Below are positions 25,099 to 33,300 of a DNA stretch of 64,000 nucleotides, piece by piece. Position 1 is the first letter of the stretch. Each line of letters begins with the position of its first letter. The DNA lies in assembly GCF_025264685.1 (NCBI RefSeq), contig NZ_CP073721.1:8139501-8203500 (forward strand), given 5' to 3'. The DNA comes from Dactylosporangium roseum (GTDB lineage: Bacteria > Actinomycetota > Actinomycetes > Mycobacteriales > Micromonosporaceae). The position numbers and the translations under genes are program-made. The notes under the pieces were generated by a model. That model was not told the origin of the DNA. It worked only from the letters and a program-made list of their open reading frames with translations, and did not search any database.

Positions 25099-25568
25099 GA
25101 GCGTTCCCACAGTCCGGTCTTTCCGCCTTCCTTACGCAGGACCCGCACTGCCTCCAGGGAGGCGGCGGGATCCACGGCCTTGATCATGTCGATCAGGGCG
25201 AGCCCGGCGGCGGCGACCGCGGTCAGCGCCTCCATCTCCACCCCGGTCCGGTCGGCGGTCCGGGTGACGACCTCGATGTCGATGGCGTCATCACGGAGCG
25301 TCAACTCGACCGTGACGCCGTGCAGAGCAATCGGATGACACAGCGGGATCAGGTCGGGGGTGCGCTTGGCTCCCATGATCCCGGCGATGCGGGCCACGGC
25401 GAGCGCGTCACCCTTGGGCAGGGCACCGTCACGCAACAGCGCGACGACTTCGGCGGCGGTCCGGACGGATCCTGCGGCGACGGCCCGTCGGGTGGTCACG
25501 TCCTTGGCGGTGACGTCGACCATCCGGGCCGCGCCCGAAGCGTCCACATGGGTCAGCTCTTGGGCCAC
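25095..25568 (-). CDS. moaC: Cyclic pyranopterin monophosphate synthase MoaC
   Basis: 157-residue enzyme that turns 3',8-cyclo-GTP into cyclic pyranopterin monophosphate. The family motif LIPLCHPI is present, along with GVEMEALTAVAAAGLALIDM and the C-terminal lysine motif KTG. The start is GTG 25568, and the gene heads the moaC-mog-moeA-moaE cluster. Upstream, 340 bases separate it from the divergent GGDEF-EAL gene. Confidence 0.97.
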   Translation of the reverse strand: MAQELTHVDASGAARMVDVTAKDVTTRRAVAAGSVRTAAEVVALLRDGALPKGDALAVARIAGIMGAKRTPDLIPLCHPIALHGVTVELTLRDDAIDIEVVTRTADRTGVEMEALTAVAAAGLALIDMIKAVDPAASLEAVRVLRKEGGKTGLWERS

Positions 25569-25735
25569 GAAGTGAGCTTATCCACTGCATCGGGAGCCCG
25601 ACGGATCCCCTATTGATCATGCACGCTAAGGGAAAGCGCGCGCCGGCACACTTCAACGCAGCGTGACATCCTGAGTACCAAATCGTGACAATCACTGCCC
25701 TTCTTCGCAAACTATGAGGGTTGCGACAAATAGGC

Positions 25736-25765
25736 TTGAGCAAGTTGCGTTCTGCACCCTAGGCT
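25736..25765 (+). promoter_or_regulatory. Promoter of the GGDEF-EAL gene
   Basis: TTGAGC at 25736-25741 and TAGGCT at 25760-25765 are separated by 18 bases. Transcription should start near 25772, giving a 5' leader of about 150 bases. The 5-bp inverted repeat CAACG/CGTTG lies on the start point and could be an operator. Confidence 0.6.
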
Positions 25766-25850
25766 TCGTTCAACGCACCAAACGTTGATGAATTTCAATG
25801 TCTTGTTGCGCACGGGGGTCGATTCCGCGAAGCGACCTTTGGGGGCAGAG

Positions 25851-25874
25851 ATGAAGAACTGGGACTGGGCCTGA
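25851..25874 (+). CDS. Candidate leader peptide MKNWDWA (uncertain)
   Basis: ATG AAG AAC TGG GAC TGG GCC TGA with GGGGGC six bases upstream, inside the predicted leader of the GGDEF-EAL mRNA. Two of seven codons are tryptophan. A short GC hairpin follows, but no T-run terminator or competing hairpin is evident, so classical attenuation is not shown. It may simply be chance. Confidence 0.2.
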   Translation: MKNWDWA

Positions 25875-25924
25875 GCCCGCAGCCCGCACGGCGGGTTGAC
25901 AACCGGGTGGCGCCATCGGACACG

Positions 25925-28462
25925 ATGAGCGCAGACGCGATGCAGAACCAACCGCGAACCGACGACGCGACCAACCGGCGCCTGTGGCGCCTCGTTGGTC
26001 CCGTCGTCGTCGGCGGGGCGGTCGTCGGTCTCTGGTCGCTGTGGCACGTCGCCGACTACGGCAACGTCGCCTTCTACATGATCGCACCCATCGCGGCCAT
26101 GGTGGCCAGCGGATTCGTCCTCATCGAGATTCGCGTCCGATCCATCGTGACCTCCGGCGCGCCCACCGCGGCAGTCAGCGCCGTGGCATCGGCATTCCTG
26201 CCGCCGCCGATGGTCGTCCTGTCCGCCCTGTGCGGCTGGTTCATCCATCAGCTCATGCAGCGGCGCACCGATCCCCTGAAGATCAGCTTCAACGTCGCCA
26301 AGGCGACGCTCTCCGCGGCGGCGACGACGTTCACCGCGACCGCCTGCGGTGTCCGGCCCATCCTGCTGCACGACGACGTCACGATCGGCAGCCTCATCCC
26401 CGGCATGGCCGCCGGATCGGTCGCGTTCGCACTGGTCGACGAGCTGATCGCCCGAGCGCTCGTCGCCATCATCACCCACACGTCGTACCGGCAGCGGCTG
26501 CTGGCCCACTGGAACGCGCTGACGATCAGCCGGCTCGGCCAACTCGGCGTGGCGATCGCGACCGTCGCCGCGTACCAGATCAGCGAATGGCTGCTCCTCG
26601 TCTTCCCGCCGCTCGTCTACGCCATCCACCTGACCTCGGCCAACCGGGTCCGCGCCCGGCAGGGCGACGAGGCCTGGCAGCGACTCGCCGAGGCGACCGA
26701 CGAGTTCAACTCCGTCGACCAGACCGCGGTCCTCTACGCCGCCGTCCGCCGCGCCGCCGACCTGTTCTCCACGGACGAGGCCGAGGTGGAGATCCGGCCG
26801 CCCAGCGGTGAGGCGCGCCTGGTGCGCAGCAACGGCCGCGAGATCCTCTTCGACGGCGCCCCGCTCGACGCACCCACCGCAGACGGGTTCATGATCTCGA
26901 TCGCGCTGGAGAGCTATCGCGGCGACGCCGATCTCGGCGAACTGCGCCTGCGCTTCCGCGGCCCGATCAAGCTGTCCGAGCGGGAGAACTACACACTGCG
27001 GACCTTCGCCGCCGCCCTGTGCACCGCCATCCGCAACGCCGCCACCCACGCCGAGACCCGACGTCTCGCCGAGAGCCACGCCCGCGCCGCCGCCCAGGAC
27101 CCGCTGACCCACCTCGCCAACCGGCGGCGTCTCCAGCAGTACGGCGACGAGATCCTCTCCGCCGTGCCCGCCCCCGGCATCGTCGGCGTCATGCTCATCG
27201 ACCTCAACCACTTCAAAGAGGTCAACGACACCCTCGGCCACTCCGCCGGGGACCGCGTGCTCACCGCCGTCGCCGAGCGGCTTTCCGCCGCCGCCCGCCC
27301 CGGCGACCTCGTGGCCCGGTTCGGCGGCGACGAGTTCGCCGTCATCCTCGTCGGCCTCAGCGCCCCCGCTCTCGCCGAGGTCCGCGCCCACGCGATCCTC
27401 GACGCGCTCGTCCCGCCGATCGAGCTCGACGACATGCGGATCGGTGTCGAGGCTAGCTGCGGCGTCACCACCGCCAGCGGCGGCAGCATCGGCGAGCTTT
27501 TGCGCCGTGCCGACGTGGCGATGTACCAGGCAAAACAGGAAGGCCAGCGGGTCGTCGTCTACGCACACGCCCGCGACACCGCCGACGTCGGCTCCCTCAC
27601 CCTCGGCGGCGACCTCGCCCGCGCCGTCGCCGAGCGGCAGTTCACCGTCAACTTCCAGCCGATCGTCGACCTCGCCAGCGGTCAGGTCATCGCCGCCGAG
27701 GCACTGACCCGCTGGCACCATCCCGACCGCGGTGACCTCGCCCCCGACCGCTTCCTCGGCGCCATCGAACGCTCCGGCCAGCTCTCCGCCTTCGCCGACG
27801 CCGTCCTCGACCAGGCCTTGCTGGCCGTCTCCCTCTGGGCCGACCACGGCCACCCCATCCCGGTCGCCGTCAACGTCTCGCCCCGCAGCCTGCTCGACCC
27901 GTCCTTCCCCGACGCGGTGGCCCGCCGCCTCGGCGCACGCGGCGTCCCCGCCTCGTCACTGGTCATCGAACTCACCGAGTCGATCACGCTCAGCAAGCTC
28001 GAGGTCGTCGACGACGTCCTCGCCGCGCTGCGCGACCAGGGCATCCGGCTCGCCCTCGACGACTTCGGCACCGGGTTCTCCTCACTGGCCACCCTCGCCC
28101 GGGTCCCGGTCGACGAGCTGAAGATCGACCGGAGCTTCGTCGCCGCCATGAACGCGTCCGCCCCCGGCGCCGTGGTCCGCTCGACCATCGACCTCGGCCG
28201 CAGCCTCGACCTGGTGGTCGTCGCCGAAGGTGTCGAACGCGAAGAGCAACGCCAGCAACTGTGGGAGCTCGGCTGCCCGGCCGGGCAGGGCCACCTCTTC
28301 GCCCGCGCCATGCCGGCCGACCGGCTGCTCGCCGCGCTCCAGCGCGGCGACGGCGTCCTCGCCGCACCGCTGCACGACACCGGCGCCGTCATCCGAATGT
28401 CCCGGACCCGCCGATCCCGCCGCATGGGCCCCAGCGAGGCCGGGCAAGAATGGTCGACATAA
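25925..28462 (+). CDS. Membrane GGDEF-EAL protein (cyclic di-GMP turnover)
   Basis: 845 residues. N-terminal ~230 residues are hydrophobic with about six to eight helices (for example LVGPVVVGGAVVGLWSLWHV). A ~150-residue linker with GAF-like strands follows. The diguanylate cyclase domain has RFGGDEF intact near residue 467 and an RxxD inhibitory site (RPGD) five residues before it. The phosphodiesterase domain has EALTRWHHP, NVSPRSL, ELTES, DDFGTG, LKIDRSF and AEGVE, all expected metal and catalytic residues. Both activities are therefore possible. ATG 25925 is chosen; GTG 25907 is an alternative, and neither has a strong ribosome site. The next gene overlaps its end by 13 bases. Cyclic di-GMP controls development in Streptomyces, so a developmental role is possible. 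Confidence 0.95.
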   Translation: MSADAMQNQPRTDDATNRRLWRLVGPVVVGGAVVGLWSLWHVADYGNVAFYMIAPIAAMVASGFVLIEIRVRSIVTSGAPTAAVSAVASAFLPPPMVVLSALCGWFIHQLMQRRTDPLKISFNVAKATLSAAATTFTATACGVRPILLHDDVTIGSLIPGMAAGSVAFALVDELIARALVAIITHTSYRQRLLAHWNALTISRLGQLGVAIATVAAYQISEWLLLVFPPLVYAIHLTSANRVRARQGDEAWQRLAEATDEFNSVDQTAVLYAAVRRAADLFSTDEAEVEIRPPSGEARLVRSNGREILFDGAPLDAPTADGFMISIALESYRGDADLGELRLRFRGPIKLSERENYTLRTFAAALCTAIRNAATHAETRRLAESHARAAAQDPLTHLANRRRLQQYGDEILSAVPAPGIVGVMLIDLNHFKEVNDTLGHSAGDRVLTAVAERLSAAARPGDLVARFGGDEFAVILVGLSAPALAEVRAHAILDALVPPIELDDMRIGVEASCGVTTASGGSIGELLRRADVAMYQAKQEGQRVVVYAHARDTADVGSLTLGGDLARAVAERQFTVNFQPIVDLASGQVIAAEALTRWHHPDRGDLAPDRFLGAIERSGQLSAFADAVLDQALLAVSLWADHGHPIPVAVNVSPRSLLDPSFPDAVARRLGARGVPASSLVIELTESITLSKLEVVDDVLAALRDQGIRLALDDFGTGFSSLATLARVPVDELKIDRSFVAAMNASAPGAVVRSTIDLGRSLDLVVVAEGVEREEQRQQLWELGCPAGQGHLFARAMPADRLLAALQRGDGVLAAPLHDTGAVIRMSRTRRSRRMGPSEAGQEWST

Positions 28463-29688
28463 CCGTCGGCCACCGCACCCGCCTCCTCGACGTCGGCTTC
28501 TACGCGCTCTGTGCCGCGTTCGCCGGCGTCACCGCGCTGACGTCGACACTGATGCCGCACCGCGCGTGGGGCGCCATCGCCTGGATCGGCTACGCCGCCG
28601 CCGCACTGCTCGCGCTCACCGGCCTGATCCGGCGCACCTGGCTCGCCGGCGCCGTCTACGTCGCCGTGGCGCTCGTGCCCCTCGTCACGCAGGCCGTCCA
28701 GCGCGCCGGCGGGCGCACCGACCGCGCTCAGGAAGAGGTCCTCGTCGTCGAGCAGGCCGGAGAACGGCTGCTCGCCACCGGCACCCCCTACCTCGACCGC
28801 CCGTCGATCGCCGTCCTGCCCGCCGGCGAGCAACTGCTCGGCTACACCCCGTACCAGCCCGGCATGGCCGTCTTCGGCCTGCCGCGCGCCGCCTTCGGAT
28901 CCGCCTGGTGGACCGACGCCAGGATCTGGTTCGCCCTCGTCACCACGGGATTGATCTGGTACGCGCTGAGCCTCCTCCGCCCACACTCCACCGTCCCGGT
29001 CGCGCAGGCCGTGCTCGCCCTCCCCCTGTGCACGCTGACGCTCGCGACCGGCGGCGACGACCTGCCCGTCCTGGCACTCGCCCTGCTGGCGATCGCGTTC
29101 GCGGCCCGCGGCCGACTCCTGGCCGCCGGGGTGGCGGCCGGCCTGGCCGGCACCCTGAAGCTCTTCGCCCTGCCCGTAGCCGTGGTACTGCTGGTGCTCG
29201 CCTGGCGGACCGGACGCCTCCCGGCCGCGTGGCGATTCGCTGCGGGCGCATTCGGCCTGCCCCTCCTGGCCCTGCTGCCGCCGCTGCTGGCCGGCTTCGA
29301 CGCCTATGTCGAAAACGTCCTGCGGTTCCCCTCCGGACACGGCCTCGTGGCCAGCCCCGCGCAGTCGCCGCTGCCCGGGCACTTCATCGCCGAAGCGCTG
29401 CCCGCCGGGAGGTACATCTCGCTGGGCCTGCTCCTCCTGGCGGCCCTGGCGCTCGGCTGGTGGCTCCTGCGCCGCCCGCCCACCGGTGCCGGTGCCGCCG
29501 CGCTGGTCGTCGCCGTGGGGCTGACCTGCGCCATCATGCTCACGCCGACCACACGATTCGGATACCTGCTCTACCCCGCCGCGTTCCTCGCCCTGTGGGG
29601 GTCACTGCGCGCCCGCGCAGCGGACCCCGTCGCCGATGCGGAGGACCGGACCGGCGACAGCATGACGCCGACCGCCCCCACGGCGTAG
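28450..29688 (+). CDS. Polytopic membrane protein, GT87-like glycosyltransferase
   Basis: 412 residues with around ten hydrophobic segments. The first loop after helix 3 carries GTPYLDRP and GYTPYQPGMAVFGLPR, like the PYxPY-type loops of GT87/GT-C polyprenol-phosphate sugar transferases. LAGTLKLFALPVAVVLL and TPTTRFGYLLYPAAFLALWG are further family-like segments. GT-C enzymes use polyprenyl-phosphate sugars on the outer membrane face. The start ATG 28450 overlaps the GGDEF-EAL gene, implying coupled expression. The exact donor and acceptor are unknown and the assignment is by resemblance. Confidence 0.75.
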   Translation: MVDITVGHRTRLLDVGFYALCAAFAGVTALTSTLMPHRAWGAIAWIGYAAAALLALTGLIRRTWLAGAVYVAVALVPLVTQAVQRAGGRTDRAQEEVLVVEQAGERLLATGTPYLDRPSIAVLPAGEQLLGYTPYQPGMAVFGLPRAAFGSAWWTDARIWFALVTTGLIWYALSLLRPHSTVPVAQAVLALPLCTLTLATGGDDLPVLALALLAIAFAARGRLLAAGVAAGLAGTLKLFALPVAVVLLVLAWRTGRLPAAWRFAAGAFGLPLLALLPPLLAGFDAYVENVLRFPSGHGLVASPAQSPLPGHFIAEALPAGRYISLGLLLLAALALGWWLLRRPPTGAGAAALVVAVGLTCAIMLTPTTRFGYLLYPAAFLALWGSLRARAADPVADAEDRTGDSMTPTAPTA

Positions 29689-29697
29689 ACAGGAGGT

Positions 29698-30324
29698 ATG
29701 AGCTACCGCAACCGGCTCGAGGCCGGCGCGGCACTCGCCGACCGGCTCACCCACTACACCGGCCGCACCGATGCCATCGTGCTGGGACTGGTGCGCGGCG
29801 GCGTGCCGGTCGCGGCCGAGGTGGCGCACCGCCTGCGCCTCCCGTTGGACGTCCTCGTCGTGCGCAAGCTGGGCGTGCCGTGGGCGCCGGAGGTGGCGTT
29901 CGGCGCCGTCGGCCCGGGTGGCGTGCAGGTCCTCAACGAGGAGATCTCGACCCGCCTGGAGCCCGACGAGATGGCGCCCGTGATCCGCCACGAGAACCAC
30001 GAGCTCACCCGCCGCGAACGCCTCTTCCGCCTGGGCCGCGGCGAGCTGGACCTCACCGGCCTGGTCGCCATCGTCGTCGACGACGGCTTGGCGACCGGCG
30101 CCACCGCACAGGCAGCGGTGGCCGTGGCCCGGGCCATTGGCGCCACCAGCGTCGTGCTGGCCGCCCCGGTAGGCGCCGCGGCCGCGGTCGACCGCCTCCG
30201 CCACCTGGCCGACGAGGTGGTCTGCCCACTGACGGCGGTGGATTTCGGCTCGGTCAGCCGCTACTACGACGACTTCCGCCAGATCGGCGACGCCGAGGTC
30301 TCCCGTCTCCTGTCCGCGGCGTAG
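29698..30324 (+). CDS. Phosphoribosyltransferase domain protein
   Basis: 208 residues of the type I phosphoribosyltransferase fold. The PRPP loop is VAIVVDDGLATGATAQAA near residues 121-138, and an N-terminal GLVRGGVPVAAEVA matches the pyrophosphate-binding region. This family is often annotated as a generic phosphoribosyltransferase found with stress-response genes in actinobacteria and lacks the hood signature of purine or pyrimidine salvage enzymes. The start has AGGAGG directly before ATG. It lies ten bases after the preceding gene. Confidence 0.9.
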   Translation: MSYRNRLEAGAALADRLTHYTGRTDAIVLGLVRGGVPVAAEVAHRLRLPLDVLVVRKLGVPWAPEVAFGAVGPGGVQVLNEEISTRLEPDEMAPVIRHENHELTRRERLFRLGRGELDLTGLVAIVVDDGLATGATAQAAVAVARAIGATSVVLAAPVGAAAAVDRLRHLADEVVCPLTAVDFGSVSRYYDDFRQIGDAEVSRLLSAA

Positions 30325-30362
30325 GCCACCGCCAGCTCCCGGCAGGCGCTGGGAGGGTCCGC

Positions 30363-33300
30363 TCAGATCGCCATGTCGACGAACCGGGACAGGTGCAACT
30401 GGGCCGCGACCGTCACCGTGTCGGTCGGGCCGTTTCGGTGCTTGGCGACGATGAAGTCCGCCTCACCGGCCCGCGGTGACTCCTTGTCGTAGTAGTCGTC
30501 CCGATGCAGCAAGATCACGACGTCGGCATCCTGCTCGATCGAGTTATGGGTGGCGATGCCGTTGGCCACGAAGTTGTGCACCCCGGTGACCGTCGCGTCG
30601 AACACCTCCATTTCACCAAGACTCTCGATCGACTTGATCTCGTCCCAGAAGACGTCGTTGGTCGCGTGAAGATCCAATTCGGCGCTGTTCAGAACCGCAG
30701 CGACCTGAGCGAGCCGGGAACGGCTCGGCGCGTGCTTCCACCTCGTGCTGCCACCGACCTGCGCTCCCATGGCCAGCGCGAACTCGCGGTGCGACATGTC
30801 GGCCTCGAGCAACACCTTGCGCACGGAGTTCCAGATCTCCTTGGGCACCGGGTCCACGTCGGTGTTGCTCTTGACCACTTCCAGCGCCGCACGCAGACGT
30901 TCGCATTGACGGGCCTGTTCCCCGTGGCCGCCGATCTCCCGAACGAACCGAAGCTGGTCGTCCCGGCCCGAGATGTCCAACGCGTACCGCGTCCGGCAGG
31001 GACCTGGCGTGACCGTCCGAACCCTGGCGGTGATCCCGAAGCGCAACAGCAGGCGGGAAATGCCCTGCAGCATCGCCTCACTCGTGGCGGCGAAGTCGAT
31101 ACGTCCCCCGCTCCCACCGTCGGCGCGGGTCGTCACCGACCCGTCCGTGGCCCACAGGTGGCGGAGGAAGACCTTGATCTGCTCCTTCGGCAGGGCGAAC
31201 AAGCGCTCCGGCAGAAACCTCTCGTGTGGACGCAGCCCGAAGAGGCCGAGCTTGTCCAGCCACTCGGCAATCGGATGCTGTCGACCCGGGGCCGGCTTGA
31301 CGGGGGCGGACAGGCGAAGCGTCGTGACTCCCCCGGCCGGGCAGTCGTCTCGAACAGCCGTGACACCGAAGTGCCTTGCGGCATCGGCGACGGCCCGAAG
31401 ATTCGCCTCCTCGACACCGGCGTAGCGAATCGGCTGATGCTCGACGAAGGATCCGTCACCGAGAAGGTGCGCGAGGAGCACGACCTCTTCCTCGGGCCAC
31501 GCCCGCACCCGCACCGGCGGCGGGACGTGCCGTGGCACGGCCAGACGGTGCCCCACCCCGAGTTCGTCGAGCGGCGTCCAGCCCGCAAACGTCAGGAACG
31601 GATGGTTTGCGGTCGCGTCGATGACCTTGCCCGACGCGAGGCGCATCCGGAAGACCTCCTTGCGCCCACTGGGGAACACATGGGTCATGGTCTGTGCGGT
31701 GTACTGCAGTTTGTCGTTCAGCGCCCACACCGGAACGTCGCGAGCACCGGTGCTGAGCAGCTCACCGAGTGAAACCTCGGCATTGGTGTCGGCCCGCATG
31801 ACCCGCGTGTCCGCCGTGAGACAACCCGACTCCCGGAGGTCGGATAGCTGGGGCCGCTTGTCCGTGCGCTGCTCCGGACCGCGGTTGAGCTGGCTGACCG
31901 CCACCACCGGGCACTCGACCTCCTTGGCCAGCAGCTTCAAGCCACGGGACAGGTCGGCGACCTCCTGCTGCCGGCTCTCGGTGCGCTTCGGACTCGTCAT
32001 GAGCTGCAGATAGTCGACCACGATCAACTTGAGGTCGTGCCGCTGCTTGAGCCGGCGCGCCTTGGCCCGGATCTCCATGAGGTTCATGTTGGGCGTGTCG
32101 TCGACGAACAGCGGCGCCTCGCTGATCTCACCCATCCGCCGCGCGAGCTTGGTCCAGTCGTCGTCGGACAACTGCCCCGACCGCAGCACGTGCAGCGGAA
32201 CCCGTGCCTCGGCCGAGAGCAGTCGCATGACGATCTCGACCTTCGACATCTCCAGGCTGAAGATCGCCGACGCCATGTTGTGCTTGACCGACGCCGCCCG
32301 GCTGAAGTCCATGGCCGCGGTCGAGTTGTGGGTGGGGATCATCGCTCGGCCGGCCAGATACATGTGGTCGGCGTTATCCACCTGGATGCAGCGCACCGGC
32401 ACGCTCGGCACCCGGCGCACACCCTTGATGTGGCGACTGCCGGTCGTCGAGAAGTCGATCGTGCACGCCATCGTGCCGTTCGCCGTCTCGCGGCTCACGG
32501 TCGCGCGGTACCCCAGACTCACCGCCAGTTCGTAGACACCATCGGCCAGCCGCGCGGAGGTCGTGGTGTACCGAACGCTGCCGGTCGGCGCCACCGTGCC
32601 GCCGGTGTCCAGCAGACCGGCGAGCAGCGCGCGCCGCTGCCGCTCGGAGGCGCGGAGGTATGCGTCGGGGATGTGCCCGTCGCCGAGCCAGGCTCCGGGT
32701 GTGAGCGGCGGAACCGGCAGGTCGGACCGGTCGGGCAACTGGAGCGGCCGGGTGTTGACGACCGCGTGGTTGAGCCGGCCGTCGACAGGGTGCCGGAGCG
32801 AGGCGGCGATCTCGGCGGTCGTGACGATCGGCTCGTGCACGGTTGCCGTCTCGGCGTTCATGTGCCGGTGGTGGCTCAGCGTGGCCACCGCACCGACCGC
32901 ACCGACCGCACCGACCGCTCCGGCGGCGACCGGCGGCACGTGAGCGAATCGCCGGTGCTGGGACCGGCCGGCGGTGATGCGAGTCTTCCACAGATGCTCC
33001 GCGTCGGCGACGATCACGCTGCCGTCGGAGAACTCCACCTCGTAGCACGGACGGTCGTGCAGCACGTCGAAGGCGTTGACGATCGTGGTGGGCCGGCCGT
33101 CGGCGCCGAAGACCTGGTCGCCGACCGTGACCTCGCCCATCGTCGTCCAGCCGCCGGGGGTGGCCAGCGGTGTGTCGAGCGCCAGCGCCTTCCCGAGGCC
33201 GGGGCGTCCGGCGACGATGATCAACTGGCCGGCGTGGAGACCGTTGAGCAGGCGGTCGAGGTCGCTGAAGCCGGTCGGGACGCCGGTCATCATGCCGCCC

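Larger units (their letters stand above)
25569..25906. other. Divergent intergenic region moaC / GGDEF-EAL gene
   Basis: 338 bases without a full-size gene and visibly more AT-rich than its surroundings. It holds a good promoter for the rightward GGDEF-EAL gene (25736-25765), the inverted repeat CAACG (25771-25775) and CGTTG (25783-25787) at the expected start of transcription, a seven-codon frame at 25851 and a small GC hairpin near 25883-25896 (CCCGC, then GCGGG). Nothing else was recognised. Confidence 0.6.

Noticed and set aside
25851..25900. Classical trp-type attenuator
   Set aside because: Trp codons are present but there are no alternative hairpins or T-run terminator.
25896..25901. 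TTGACA -35 just before the GGDEF-EAL start
   Set aside because: No -10-like hexamer at 16-19 bases downstream; the promoter at 25736-25765 is better.
25712..27853. 713-codon minus frame opposite the GGDEF-EAL gene
   Set aside because: Low-complexity Gly/Asp/Val product and no ribosome site; the opposite strand is clearly coding.
32887..32922. CRISPR-like repeats
   Set aside because: Units are contiguous 9-mers without spacers and lie in a coding frame; the same holds for the 27-bp units at 55761.
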